In this document: positions 45,987-56,589 of the stretch, piece by piece
Position numbering within the stretch: the first letter of the stretch is position 1
How the letters are laid out: every line of letters begins with the position of its first letter
Source of the DNA: Bactericera cockerelli
Taxonomy: Eukaryota > Arthropoda > Insecta > Hemiptera > Triozidae
DNA: 64,000 bases
Assembly (NCBI GenBank): GCA_024516035.1
Contig: CM044955.1
Span: forward strand, 12,716,009 to 12,780,008
Direction: 5' to 3'
Position numbers and translations under genes: made by a program
The notes under the pieces: generated by a model
Seen by the model: the letters and a program-made list of their open reading frames with translations, nothing else
What the model was told of the DNA's origin: nothing
The model's database searches: none

Positions 45987-46240
45987 GGCAGACTCTGTAA
46001 AATGGAAGACCGTCAGTATACGAGTAGTCGGAGCAATCCAAGTACACTTGGACTTACCTTCCAGCAATCATAGCTCACCATATCTGGGATTAGGGACAAA
46101 CCTCTCATATCTTCGTTGTACCTAATCCTGTTTTATAATTTGGTTCGAGAACCTATTTGGTCAATTTAGGGTTTTAATACTTTTCTAATTTCATAGAGAG
46201 GGGTGAAACGTTTAAGCAAAGAAATTCCTTGCGTTATCAC
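45700..46240. other. no gene seen; T run
   Basis: Contains an uninterrupted T run at 45958-45986. It could be the poly-A end of a minus-strand retroposon, but no family match was found beside it. Confidence 0.4.
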
Positions 46241-46242
46241 TT

Positions 46243-46318
46243 TACTAAACTCTGGACTTGAACCACCGACCTCTATATTACAAGTCCGGCGCCGTATCGA
46301 TCAAGCTACTGAGGTCGG
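46243..46318 (-). mobile_element. SINE group B, head only
   Basis: Minus strand: CCGACCTCAGTAGCTTGATC, GATACGGCGCCGGACTTG, TAATATAGAGGTCGGTGG, TTCAAGTCCAGAG. A complete tRNA-like head without the usual body. Confidence 0.8.
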
Positions 46319-46324
46319 TTGATA

Positions 46325-47400
46325 TTAAAAACTTCATCAACCGTTTGCATTATGTTCTACTGAAATTTCGCCCTAATTGTAATGAAAAAATGAAAGAGAG
46401 AGAAGTTACCATGCATTTCTCTAATTAACCAATTTTAATAACTTATTGGTTTTAAACAAAAAGCGTCCCAATTGACAACCATAACAGGAAACAGGCTGAA
46501 CAGACCAAATAGAAATTCCTTCTCTAACTCTAACGCGTTGGTATTAATGTGAAAATAATAAATACACTCCAAAATAAGTTGAGGAAAAGGATTGTTAATA
46601 TTAAGTAGGATTTTAAGAACAAAAGAAAAACACTTCCGATTTCTAATATTAGAAGTTCTCGGAAGTACTAAATACTTCTTCGCTCGAATTTAATTGGACC
46701 ATTCTGGTCATTCAAAGTTTTCTTTTGATAATGAGAATATAAATTTAGTTCAATACGATAAGATGAAGCACTCCTAGCTCTTGGCTCTAGTATAAAATTT
46801 TGACAATATTCCACACCCGGGACCAAAAGTTTTCAAAGTTCCGGAGTTTTAGAGGAAAGTCGAACAAATTATTCGGGTGGGAGTCTATGTAGGTGTTAAA
46901 TAAAACATTAAAAGATTTCGGGGAATCAAAATGATATATTCACTACTTTTTCTGTATCAAAGGGTCAAAAATCTGTGGTCCGTACTTCATCTAGTATTTT
47001 TCTTTCCCTTGAATGCCCAGAAGCATGTCCTGTTTTTCCTCTTTGTCTTTTTTATATTTTTCCTCTTTATATCCTGTTTTTCCAATCCCGCAAATTACGC
47101 ACTATATGTATATAAAAATAAATGAAAAATGTAATTGTTTACATTTTGAAAAATGTAATAGGTCTTGTGATTCATTTTTACAACTACACAAATCATACAA
47201 TACCTACTTGGTTTATGGTTATGCTTAGCAATTGACTAAGGATTCTAAGGAATTCTATTTTACTTTAATTTTTACAATTTGTTCTGTTTTTATAAATCAA
47301 AAGTGTTGAGAAAGGAGAATATTGAATCTGAATTTAAAAAAAAAAAACAAATGCACACGTTCCGAAGCATTGGGGAGGTGTAATTTGTTCTGTTTTTTGT
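46325..47400. other. no gene seen
   Basis: AT-rich; frames at 46931-47228 are low-complexity (Phe-rich). Nothing supported. Confidence 0.5.
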
Positions 47401-47406
47401 TTTTAA

Positions 47407-47662
47407 TCTCTATATATAAAACAGAAAAAAGGACTACCTACCTACCTACCTACCTACCTATGTTTGTTTGTTTGTCCGGAGTTGTTTAGCCAAAACGGTA
47501 AGAAATAGCGAAAAATGTCTCAGAATTGACCCCCCCAAAACCATTATCGCTTTGTCCAGAAAAATTATAAAAAGTTCATAAAGGCGTTGCTGTCCAGCAG
47601 TACGGCCATGCCTTAGTAAATTTGAAATTTAGTCCCGTTGCAAAGCACGGGCAAACGGCTAG
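47407..47662 (+). mobile_element. non-autonomous Helitron, family 1, complete
   Basis: Begins TCTCTATATATAAAACAG after an A and ends GGGCAAACGGCTAG before a T. TTTGTTTGTCCGGAGTTG, TTTAGCCAAAACGGTAAGAA and CAAAGCACGGG are shared with the inverted copy at 31591-31822. A TACC microsatellite lies just inside the 5' end. No protein is encoded. Confidence 0.85.
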
Positions 47663-47794
47663 TTTGTTATAATTTGAGGTATAATTTGTTCTATTTTTAC
47701 ATTAATTTTTATAAATAAAAATAGTGTTCTGTTCTGCTTAAAACACAATACATTTTGTATTTCTTTCTTTTTTAAAGTATAGGACCAAGCACCT

Positions 47795-47900
47795 AGCGTC
47801 TCTTTCTTTGCATAGCTCTTTCTCTTTCTTTGTCTGTATAGCTGTCTCTTTCTTTGTATACGTATAGGCGTTCTTCACACCTCAGCCGAGGTGTTTGTTA
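47795..47900 (+). repeat. third copy of the GGCCGAGG-palindrome repeat
   Basis: GTCTCTTTCTTTGTATA, AGGCGTTCTTCACACCTC and AGCCGAGGTGTTTGTT match 4925-5005. One substitution breaks the palindrome, and CTCTTTCTTTG is tandemly expanded upstream. Confidence 0.75.
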
Positions 47901-47904
47901 ATAT

Positions 47905-48405
47905 GTATTGCTGCGGGATCCCGCGGGATTACGCTCAAATCCCGCACGCGAGATCGTATTTGAATTACGCATGCGGGATTTGAAGCCCTATTCACTATTT
48001 ATTCTATTGTGTCGTATGTTGCAGAATGTATCATGTAGTTATTCATGTAGTATACCAGTAAAATGTTAAATAATAATGACAATCAGACATTTACCTGATA
48101 CGGGTGACACTCATGTGTTCGATAAGATGTTATCATGAACTTAGATGAGCTTAGCTCTAAGATGCTATCATGCATGAGCTAAAATGCTTTGACGACTCGT
48201 GTCGAAAAGTAGTACGAAAAAAAAACACCAGCATTATGCTGAAAGGGCTAAAATAACATTAATATTTTTCATTTCATTTATATATTCCTTAGAAGCCTAC
48301 AATTTTTGTATTAGCTTAGGGAAAGTGTTGCTTTGTAAAACTATATCTATAGAGATTCTAAATAAAACAATTTATCTTATCTTATATTTATGTATGTATT
48401 ATATT
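47905..48405. other. no gene seen; likely 5' flank or 5' intron of the AstCC gene
   Basis: Holds CCCGCGGGATTACGCTCAAATCCCGCACGCG-like GC words at about 47914-47945 in AT-rich DNA. No TATA/initiator arrangement can be assigned. Confidence 0.35.
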
Positions 48406-48411
48406 GTTATA

Positions 48412-48700
48412 TCAGTGGTTAAGCACTCGCTTGCCATGCGGAAGGTCCCGGGTTCGATCCCCCGAGCCGACAAAAATTTGTATTCTTAATTTGGTTACAA
48501 TTATTGTTTGTAAGGGATATCTTCCGGTGCACTCGTGTTGACCCAGCACCTAAATGGGAAGTAGGTATTGTGTCACTTTTCGCCCATCCGAGGGGAGGCA
48601 TACTACGGGATGGACAGGCTACAACACAGACCACAAGCGTCTACAGTAGCTCCTGTTTCATATGCTCCTGTTTGTGAAACACTCATCTTTAAAAAAAAAA
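48412..48700 (+). mobile_element. SINE group F, full length
   Basis: Head CAGTGGTTAAGCACTCGCTT, GCCATGCGGAAGGTCCCG, B box GGGTTCGATCCCCC, then GATATCTTCCGGTGCACTCG, TGTTGACCCAGCACC, GAGGGGAGGCATACTACGGG and end TGAAACACTCATCTTT plus A run. It is the most complete group F copy and lies about 90 bases upstream of the first AstCC coding exon. Confidence 0.9.
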
Positions 48701-48790
48701 ATCAAATTGTATTTTGAATTAATTAAAAAAAATAAAAAAATCAGAGCTTCAAGTCTCACGGCTTTCCTTGTGTACTTTCTGTGATTTCAG

Positions 48791-48949
48791 ATGAGTCATG
48801 CGTACACTTGTCTACTAACACTGTTCCTGTGGTTGATTCTGGCCGTCGACAGCAAAATCCTGCAACCTTTTACTTTGATCAAGAAGTCCGAGGAGTTTTC
48901 GGAACCAGCGAGCAATGAGAAGGAGGCAGTCAGCTATGATGAGTACCCT
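48791..48949 (+). CDS. AstCC: allatostatin CC precursor, coding exon 1
   Basis: Encodes residues 1-53 of the neuropeptide precursor. MSHAYTCLLTLFLWLILAVD is a typical signal peptide with a likely cut after about residue 21 (VDS), which routes the product into the secretory pathway of neurosecretory cells. A hydrophilic spacer rich in Glu, Ser and Lys follows, to EYP. The exon starts exactly at an acceptor (CTGTGATTTCAG, AG at 48789-48790), so there must be a 5' untranslated exon upstream. It ends at a GTGAGT donor (48950) in phase 0. The link to the later exons rests on matching phase and on the order signal peptide, spacer, peptide, which is that of known AstCC precursors. Confidence 0.85.
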
Positions 48950-49625
48950 GTGAGTTCGATATTTATTTATTTTCACTTTATTTTTTTTACAAAACAATTA
49001 TATATAGTTTATTATTTCGCAAAATCAATTGCTTTTTCTCTTTAAAAAATCATCAGTGACATGCTTGAAAATGAAATTCTTCTTCTACGTTCGGATATTA
49101 TAATGAATGAATCAGGATCTCTAGTAGTTTCAATACATCTTCTGTAGATCTGTAGAATGCCCGTGTCTAATATAATTGTTCTTTTAAAATGTCTTTGAGT
49201 GTGTGGATCATTCTTCTTTCTTTTAAATTTATATACTTAAAATTTTGATGTTGAAAATTTTGAAAATTCGAGCACAGGACTTGCAGCCATACCGGCGCGT
49301 GCCTGGCTCGAATTAAAAAAAAAATACAAAACAATTATCAATACAAAACAAAACAATCAATTATAATAAAAAAAAAAACCTAAAAAAAAAAATATACAAA
49401 GATATGAAACATTATTCATTATTATTTACAATTATTTTGTAATCCGGGGCGAAGTTAATGAATGCCTCAGGCATTCTCTGTCACCACCGGAATATAGGTA
49501 CTCGATTTATTTTACCTAAGCTTAAATAATGCATTATTTAAGGTTAGATAAAACAGCATTTTAAAAATAAAGGCATTACTTAATCTTAGAAAATGTGTTG
49601 GCTTTCTTATCTATTATTTACTTTA
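48950..49625. other. AstCC intron 1, first part: no gene seen
   Basis: AT-rich intron sequence. ATTTATTTATTTTCACTTTA near 48958 and the A-rich stretch at 49312-49400 look like LINE 3' tails read backwards. Confidence 0.4.
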
Positions 49626-49627
49626 CT

Positions 49628-49800
49628 TTCCGTGTCCATGTTTTTTTTTTTTTTTTTTTAATGATATTTATTTACAGAGGAGACTTAACAATCAGAGTCC
49701 TTGCTCCTGTGTCCATGTTTGATGTCATGGTGGTGGAAGGATTGATGTGGGTGTGAACCCTTTGGACGCTCAGAGCCATTGTTCTGGGCACCTTCCGTGT
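49628..49800 (-). mobile_element. retroelement end matching the 48-bp insert at 11086
   Basis: On the minus strand it ends GACTCTGATTGTTAAGTCTC, CTCTGTAAATAAATATCATT and an A run, which is the source of the 11086-11133 insert. The upstream part (CATGACATCAAACATGGACA, AATCCTTCCACCACC) is shared with 55195-55315 and more loosely with 30165-30265. Class unknown; the poly-A end suggests LINE-driven movement. Confidence 0.65.
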
Positions 49801-49804
49801 CCAA

Positions 49805-50825
49805 TGTGTAGTGTATGTGCATATGTGTAGTGACTGTAGTGTGTTGAAAATAAATACTGAAAACTGAATTTTTTAAAAATAATTCTTAAAATTTGGTACG
49901 TATTTTTTTTTTTTTTTTTTTTTTACTATTTAATATTACTCTTTAATAATGTCTTCCAGTCAAGAGTAGGTAAGTTGTTCGGTTGTTTCGTGAAGAACTC
50001 GGGTTCTTCAAACGACTGTGTTGTCGACCGCTTTGATCTTCGTTTGACTTTATTCGTTCTCCATCGATTTCACGATGAACAGGATATTGTATTTTTTTTT
50101 TACACAAAGAACATGTTTTTATACAGAAATAATATCAAACATTTCCAAACAAGAATAGAACTATCAGACATTCTTAAGAGACAGCTTCCCCCGGGACACA
50201 GACTCTGAGTTCTACAGACCTCTCTTTAAATAAAAATAAATAAACCTTTATTTGGAACAGAAATATTTATTTATTTATTGAAATCACAAACGGGCGGACC
50301 ATGTACTAACTAAATTACAATATTTACCCCAACTAATAGGCTTAATAAAATAAATAAAAATGTAAAATAAAAAAATTACATACATCAAAATTGATACATA
50401 TATCAGAACAACTGGTTCCAATTCAGCTTATTTGCTGAGGTACTTTGAATAAATATTCTTTTAAAAAAGAAAGACGCCTACCTCATGAAAGCAGAGAGAG
50501 GTCCGTCGCGCCCCGTCAGCAAGAAAGCCCAGAAATATACGAGGCTTTTAGTAATTAAGTTGAGATATAAGTAGTGTGTAGGGGTTTTCAGTAATTAAGT
50601 TGAGTATTGTATAACCATAATGACTGATTATGTACACCGGGATATTCAGTAATTTCGTTTGTTCTTCAAATTTTCTGTAGTTTTGATATTTCAGTATAAT
50701 TTTGTTTTGTAAAAGTTTCGATAGCAATTTCCGAGGTAGGTACTCACTTAAATGTAGTTGAAGTGCCAACAGACCAAATCTCGAGTTTTAATCTATTTTA
50801 GTCAACAATGTTGTGTTTCTTTAGC
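49805..50825. other. AstCC intron 1: no gene seen
   Basis: AT-rich. T run at about 49905-49924, and AAATAAATAAACCTTTATTT at 50237, again LINE-tail-like. Nothing else recognised. Confidence 0.4.
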
Positions 50826-50827
50826 GC

Positions 50828-50920
50828 ATCTACGGGGGTTGTACCTTTCATTCGCGGGAAACTAATAAAGCAGCTACCCACATTAACCTCACCCAGCCTG
50901 GGTCGGGCCAAGCATAGCCA
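50828..50920 (-). mobile_element. SINE core fragment (groups D/E)
   Basis: ACGGGGGTTGTACCTTTCAT, AGCAGCTACCCACATTAACC and TCACCCAGCCTGGGTCGGGC match the core on the minus strand. Located in AstCC intron 1. Confidence 0.65.
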
Positions 50921-51307
50921 GCTGGTGTATTCTACGTGCCATCTCGTATTACAGAGAAGATAAAAACGTTGAAAATGTTCTCGACTTTCAAAACTCTTAA
51001 AACCTCATATTTCATAATACGAGGATCTCTTTGATAAAATTTTCCTTTGACAAAGCATTTTCGTCTTGAATGAGCATCAGTTATTCATTATTGGATTATG
51101 CATCGAACGACAAGGCCATTTTTATTTCTGTACAGAATTTTGCGAGATATTAAAACTATTAAACCCATATGGTATAAAATATATGTAGGTATTTTTATAT
51201 TTTCTCTGGATTACTTATAAATGGATGGCTCAGAGCGAAAGGCGACCAACTCCATTTTTTGAAAAATTTCCGTTACTCATAGGACTAGATTGAGTCATGA
51301 ATTATCT

Positions 51308-51374
51308 TTCAGTGGAACTGACCTCCAGGTTAAAAGTCCGCTGCCTTATCGATCAAGCTACTGAGGTCGGTTGT
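51308..51374 (-). mobile_element. SINE group B, head only
   Basis: Minus strand: CCGACCTCAGTAGCTTGATC, GATAAGGCAGCGGACTTT, TAACCTGGAGGTCAG. Located in AstCC intron 1. Confidence 0.8.
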
Positions 51375-51736
51375 TCAAATGAAATAGTTTAAAAACGAAA
51401 CAGTGTATATTCAAAACATTTGGGCGAAATTAATTAACTTTCTGTGGTACTCAAGTCTAGATATAAAGTATTATTTTAAATTGGAACAATTGAGAACAAA
51501 CGTGTGAATCTTGTCATTTAATTTTTTTTTTTTTTTTTTTTTCTTTTTTTTAAATTAGATATGCAACATTACATATAGGTAATAAAGGAATTAAATGTAA
51601 CAATACTAGCATAAATATACATATAGGTTTCGTTAATCGATACAATAGGATAATAATTTTCATAAAACTAATTCTTATAATTAAGTACATAAAGGTAAAT
51701 ATGTATAATTTTGTCCTAAAACTTGTGCTTCCACAG

Positions 51737-51853
51737 ATTGTAGTTCCTAAGCGAGCGGCTCTCCTACTGGATAGGATAATGGTGGCTTTACAGAAGGCAG
51801 TGGACGAGGACAATATCAGTAATACCCGAGGATACATGCCTGAGGCACTAGCG
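51737..51853 (+). CDS. AstCC: allatostatin CC precursor, coding exon 2
   Basis: Residues 54-92. The acceptor is GTGCTTCCACAG (AG at 51735-51736) and the donor GTAAGT at 51854; both borders are phase 0, consistent with exons 1 and 3. It reads IVVPKRAALLLDRIMVALQK, AVDEDNISNTRGY, MPEALA. The PKRAALLLDR(I/L)...ALQKA block is the conserved precursor helix I associate with AstCC precursors. It contains a KR dibasic site (residues 58-59) where prohormone convertase could cut. This block and the C-terminal peptide together distinguish AstCC from the related AstC gene. Confidence 0.88.
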
Positions 51854-51877
51854 GTAAGTACATCTAAATTAATTTAT

Positions 51878-52078
51878 CTTATTTATTTAGAAACTCTTTA
51901 TTAGTAGAACATATATACAGACAAAAAATGGTAAACATTAAATATAAAAATTGACAACATTAATAATATAAACAAGAAAAAATAAACAAAAATATATACA
52001 TATATTATGTCCTCACTAAAGGGCGGGGTTATTGCCTATGGCAATCTCTTCCACCCAACCCTTATTGAAAAATTAAAT
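51878..52078 (-). mobile_element. LINE-type 3' end, copy in AstCC intron 2
   Basis: Nearly the same as 57395-57562: TTATTTAGAAACTCTTTATT, AGTAGAACATATATACAGAC and AAAGGGCGGGGTTATTGCCT, ATGGCAATCTCTTCCACC. On the minus strand it ends in a polyadenylation-like CTAATAAAGAG. The GGTTATTGCC/AGAGATTGCC words also occur at 4140-4375. Confidence 0.75.
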
Positions 52079-52084
52079 TTAACA

Positions 52085-52138
52085 CCGACCTCCAGTCTGC
52101 AAGTCCGCCATTTTATCGATCAAACTACTGGGGTTGGT
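52085..52138 (-). mobile_element. SINE group B, head only
   Basis: Minus strand: AACCCCAGTAGTTTGATCGA, TAAAATGGCGGACTTGCAG, ACTGGAGGTCGGT. Directly follows the LINE tail fragment. Confidence 0.75.
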
Positions 52139-52150
52139 TCGATTATAGTT

Positions 52151-52154
<4 letters not shown>

Positions 52155-52186
<32 letters not shown>

Positions 52187-52300
52187 TGGGGTTTTAACGT
52201 CGCTTTCAACTGCCATGGTCATATCACGACGGGGGTTTTACCCTCCATTCGCAGGAAACTCACAAACCTGCTACTCACATTGACCTCACCCAGCCTGAGT
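52155..52300 (-). mobile_element. SINE group E, 5'-truncated, poly-A end
   Basis: Minus strand: core ACTCAGGCTGGGTGAGGTCA, ATGTGAGTAGCAGGTTTGTG, then GACCATGGCAGTTGAAAGCG, ACGTTAAAACCCCACTT and about 30 A (T run at 52152-52182). The 5S-like head is missing. Confidence 0.88.
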
Positions 52301-52304
52301 ATAA

Positions 52305-52855
52305 TCGTTAAGGAGCGCGGTAGCACTCCGCCTCGCCAAGTCAAAAAATAAGAAGAGCGCACCAAGAGATTTTATGCGTCACAGCACAAAATGCCGATTT
52401 CACGCCTCTATATCTGAATAACTACAAAGGATAAATGAAAACGAATTTATTTAAAGGACAGAGACAAGCTTTCTTTTGAAGATTTAAAAAGAATCATCAA
52501 AATTCAAACCGTAGAATCACTCGTGAAGAGTATCATTTTTTACTTTCTGCTGCTGCTTGTTGTTTTTTATTTGATCTTGACCGGGCTACAGCCTAAACTA
52601 CTGGGCCGATTTTGATGTATGTATCTTCGTAATGTCAATACCAAGCTAGTAGTATGTCATTGCGCACTAAGGTTAGATGTGTGATAGGAAAGGATTTCCT
52701 TCCATAATAATACTTACAGGTCTATTTTTATGACCATCAAATTCTAAAAAAAATGAGGAATAATATTATTATAATGTATGAAGGAGGTACTTTTATTATA
52801 TAAGTTTTCTGATATACCCACTTGCCCACTTTCGGTTCACGAACTATTTTTTATA
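52305..52855. other. AstCC intron 2: no gene seen
   Basis: The stretch near 52575-52625 (GACCGGGCTACAGCCTAAAC, GGCCGATTTTGATGTATGTA) resembles a Helitron interior, related in wording to CTACAGCCCAAACCG in the 12887-13130 element. Nothing else. Confidence 0.4.
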
Positions 52856-52857
52856 TA

Positions 52858-54549
52858 CAGGGTGTCCCGTATACAAATGCAAATATTTTGAGGGTAGGTT
52901 CAACCCACCGTGGACTATCATTTGAGCAAAACTTACAGTGGGGCATTTTGCTTCGTTAAAGAGTTATGGCCAAATCCCTGTTTTTCCCACAGGTCTAGAG
53001 GTCACTTAGATCGATGCACGTTTTTAAAGAAATGATAGCCAGTAAGTAATTTTTGACTTCATGTATGGATAGTCATGCATATTTCCCTTCAAATACAGTT
53101 GGTTGCATGAAAAAATATTGAAAGACCAGAGAGATATTTAATCAAAAGTTCAATATTTTTCTAAAATTCGATTTTTCCCTTTTTTCCCTTTCGTGAATTT
53201 AGAGTACTTCTACAATTGCAATTCTGCGTATTACTAGGTAAAAAATACCCTTTGCTATTTTGTTTCAATAAATACAAAGTTCTTTCAGACGCGTGAAGGA
53301 ACTAATGAGATACGTCTTATTAAACGGCACCAGAAGGAGAGAAACACATCTTTCAAATTTTGAATCTGGGCGCTATTGCATTTTGAAGAACACTCGATGC
53401 CTGAAGCGGTCTGTGTGACCAATTTTGTGCCAACTGCAAGTTATAAATGAAAATTTTCTGAGTACAAATAGTTCTATTAACCAACTATATCAATCAAATC
53501 TAATAGTTAAAATAACAAGGCGATCAATTTGTTCGGTGGAAGAGAAAGCCACAAGCTTTAACCTCGCCCTTGGTTCGCTACATATTCTTTTGGGTTCTTT
53601 TCATTTCATGTCCTGTGTTGCAGAATGTATCATGTTTATAGTTTATCAATAAAGTATTAATAATAATAGTAACCTTAAGGTTGGATGTTCGAGTTTTACC
53701 CAAGGTTAATTTTTGGCACTTGATATCATGATTGTGATAAACACAAAAATGATATTTTTAATTTTACTTCTAAAAATAAAATCACAATTTTTGTTGTTAG
53801 CGCAGAGTCTTTCTCCATGAGTATTCTTTTTCCATAATTACACCACTGTTTGCTGCTTTCGTTGCAGCCTCTCTCATTTTTCCTCATGATAACCCTGTGA
53901 CCCCGTAATCCCATTCACATAAAAGTTCACACCGACCGACCACTGTGAATGATCAATTTCCCTCTGTTAAACATCCCAGAGCAGTGTATTTGTACCTCAA
54001 ATTACGCGCCAATTCTGTTAAAATTCAGCCAACTTTGAATTTTCCATCATGATTCAGAAGTGTTTTTTGAGCTTTGTGTGTAGGTACTGCGTTCCATGAT
54101 CTTTAAAGTAATATAAATGAGCTTTATTTTTTCTAAAACTAAACATAATAGGGTATTTTTTTAACTTTACTAGTGATACGCAGAATTGCAATCGTAGAAG
54201 TACTTTAAATTCACGAAAGGGAGAAAAGGGAAAAATCAAATTTTAGAAAAGTATTGAACTTATGATTAAATATCTCTCTGGTCTTTCAATATTTTTTTAT
54301 GCAACCAACTGCATTTGAAGGGAAATATGCATGACTATCCATACATGAAGTCAAAAATTACTTACTGGCTATCATTTCTTTAAAAACGTGCATCGATCCA
54401 AGTGACCTCTAGACCTGTGGGAAAAACAGGGATTTGGCCATAACTCTTTAACGAAGCAAAATGCCCCACTGCAAGTTTCGCTCATATGATAGTCCACGGT
54501 GGGTTGAACCTACCCTCAAAATATTTGCATCTGTATACAGGACACCCTG
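52858..54549. mobile_element. long-TIR DNA transposon, non-autonomous, in AstCC intron 2
   Basis: Ends CAGGGTGTCC and GGACACCCTG are flanked by TA (or TATA) on both sides, as in Tc1/mariner-type insertions. The arms are about 395 bp (52858-53252) and 399 bp (54151-54549), inverted and close to 95% alike by eye; the centre is about 900 bp. No transposase is seen. The centre contains an L-A repeat fragment (53745-53925). The TA duplication suggests the superfamily, but long arms and missing transposase leave it open. Confidence 0.82.
53745..53925 (-). mobile_element. LINE-end-like repeat 'L-A', fragment
   Basis: AAATAAAATCACAATTTTTG, TCCATAATTACACCACTG and CTCATTTTTCCTCATGA align with 42840-43155. 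Minus-strand reading includes MREAATKAANSGVI. It lies within the centre of the 52858-54549 transposon. Confidence 0.55.
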
Positions 54550-54554
54550 TATAT

Positions 54555-55190
54555 TTATTCAACTGACATCTCAAGCTCTTTCATATTATTTATGTAGATA
54601 TACAATATACATACATTTATAATAGTATGTAGGTAGGTACTTCCTGAATATGTCTGTTGGAAGAAAAATATAGAACTCGTAACTAACTCGTAAATGAACT
54701 AATTAAGTAGGTAGGTACTAATGAAATCTTAATTAATATTTTCCGTGCAATTTTTCTCAAGATTGTAGCTGAATAGGAAAAAATTAATTCAACACTCAGA
54801 GAAATCACTGGAAGAGAAAAAAATCAACTCGGATTTTATTTTTGAAAGACAGTTACGTGCAATTAGTGTCACTTTTCTTCTAATGCGGAGGAGGCATACT
54901 GCCTTCTATTCTGTTGAAATTCATTCGTGTCATTTAGCCGTCTAATCAAAATCTATTCATCAAGCCTTCCTCAGTACAACTCCATAGTAGGTGCCCCAGG
55001 TACCCTCGATAAAAAAATAAATGGCCATTGCATGTACTTAGTTATTATGTAGATGTAATTATAATGTAGTTATTATGTGGATGTAATGGAATTATGTAGT
55101 CTAGAAGCCAGATTTAAAGCAGACATGAAAATTGAAAGCTCCCAGTTTTGTTCTAAATATATATTTTAACTAATAAGTAAATACATAAAC
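54555..55190. other. AstCC intron 2: no gene seen
   Basis: AT-rich; nothing recognised. Confidence 0.5.
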
Positions 55191-55194
55191 AAAA

Positions 55195-55315
55195 TTACAC
55201 AATACACGACACACAGGACATGGAAGGAGCCCAGAAAATTCTTCTGGGCGTCCTAAAGGATTAATGCCCCATCAATCCTTCCACCACCATGACACAATCA
55301 TGGACACGGAAAGTA
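55195..55315 (-). mobile_element. repeat shared with 49628-49800
   Basis: GGACATGGAAGGAGCCCAGA, TTCTGGGCGTCC, ATCAATCCTTCCACCACCAT and ATGGACACGGAAAG occur in the same order in reverse complement at 49628-49800. Confidence 0.6.
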
Positions 55316-55319
55316 AGTA

Positions 55320-56300
55320 TTATGTAGACACATAACTATTAACTATAGGTGGGATTTTTACTTTCCTTACTTACTTACTGCGGTGGCATTTCAGACCGGT
55401 ACCTGTCCATTGCCTCGTCGTTTTTGTGTCTCCAAATATTTCTCCTTTTTGTAATCCCATTCAGATTTCTGAACCCCATTAAAAACCCCCCGAAATCCCC
55501 TCAACCCCAACCCCCCCTCCCCAAAATGTAGGTCTAGCTACGCCACTGATTATTTCTTCTGTAATTTTCGACAAGGAATACGAAGGCGACGTGTGTAGTC
55601 TGATTAAGTCAAGATAGTAGCAGAGACATTTCTGAAATCCTATCAATTCGAAAACAAGATGGGCGTCAGTCAATGTATGCTTCACGTTATTCAACAATGA
55701 GCCGAAAAACTCTACTACCTACTGCTAACAATAGAAGAGCAAATATCTTTTGAACGAAAGTGTAGAACCAAAGCTTATCCCTGGTGTATTCGCTTCATGT
55801 GATGCTAATTTCTATGAAAAAGGGAGGAAAATGAATAAATAAAGCATACATGAATTTTCAAGTTCATGGTTTCAATTTTATTCACATAAAAGTCTCGTGA
55901 AATTTTCAATTTTCGCAAGGTAAATATTTGCTCTAGTGCAAGTGCATCGCTTTATAAAGCTACCGTGGTTCCTGATTACGTACTAAGATTCTTTATTATT
56001 ATCAAAGTCAAGCACCTTCTAGCCTTTCGAACTTTTTATAATAATGGATTTAGTTTTTGCTTTACGAATGTCTTATGCCGGAGCTATTTTGTATTGAGGA
56101 CATTTTATTTATATTGATAGATGAGATGTGATATCACCAGAGATCTGAACAGTTTAGATTTTCCCTAGAGCATTATCCTTTTCCTTAAGTTCCATAAACA
56201 CATAAAAATGAAGTATCATACGTTGCTCGCACTTAGAAACTCTAATACAAGGCATGGCAGTAATCGAGTAGATTATCTAAGTTTTTACTCTTTATCATAT
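55320..56300. other. AstCC intron 2: no gene seen
   Basis: A CT/C-rich patch at 55485-55525 is the only unusual composition. Nothing coding. Confidence 0.45.
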
Positions 56301-56312
56301 TAAATTCAGCCA

Positions 56313-56586
56313 GCCAGCGTCGATGGCATGTTGAATACACCGGTTCCCTTCAGAACACCGAAGTTAAGCGACATCCAGCGAGGTTAAGACTTGGATGGGT
56401 GACCATTCAAATTCTAATTCTCGTGACGCTGGCTTTTCCCGGCCCCACTCAGGCTGGGTGAGGTCAATGTGAGTAGCAGGTTTGTGAGTTTCCTGCGAAT
56501 GGAGGGTATAAAACCCCCGTCGTGATATGACCATGGCAGTTGAAAGCGACGTTAAACCCCACTTCAAAAAAAAAAAAAAAAAAAAA
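56313..56586 (+). mobile_element. SINE group E, full length (5S head, core, LINE-like tail)
   Basis: Head: GTCGATGGCATGTTGAATAC, ACCGGTTCCCTTCAGAACAC, CGAAGTTAAGCGACATCCAG, AGACTTGGATGGGTGACC. This follows 5S rRNA in order through the internal control region. Then comes the core (CTCAGGCTGGGTGAGGTCAA, GCGAATGGAGGG), the tail GACCATGGCAGTTGAAAGCG and a 20-base A run. Flanking direct repeats AAATTCAGCC (56302-56311 and about 56584-56593) are the target duplication. Confidence 0.93.
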
Positions 56587-56589
56587 TTC

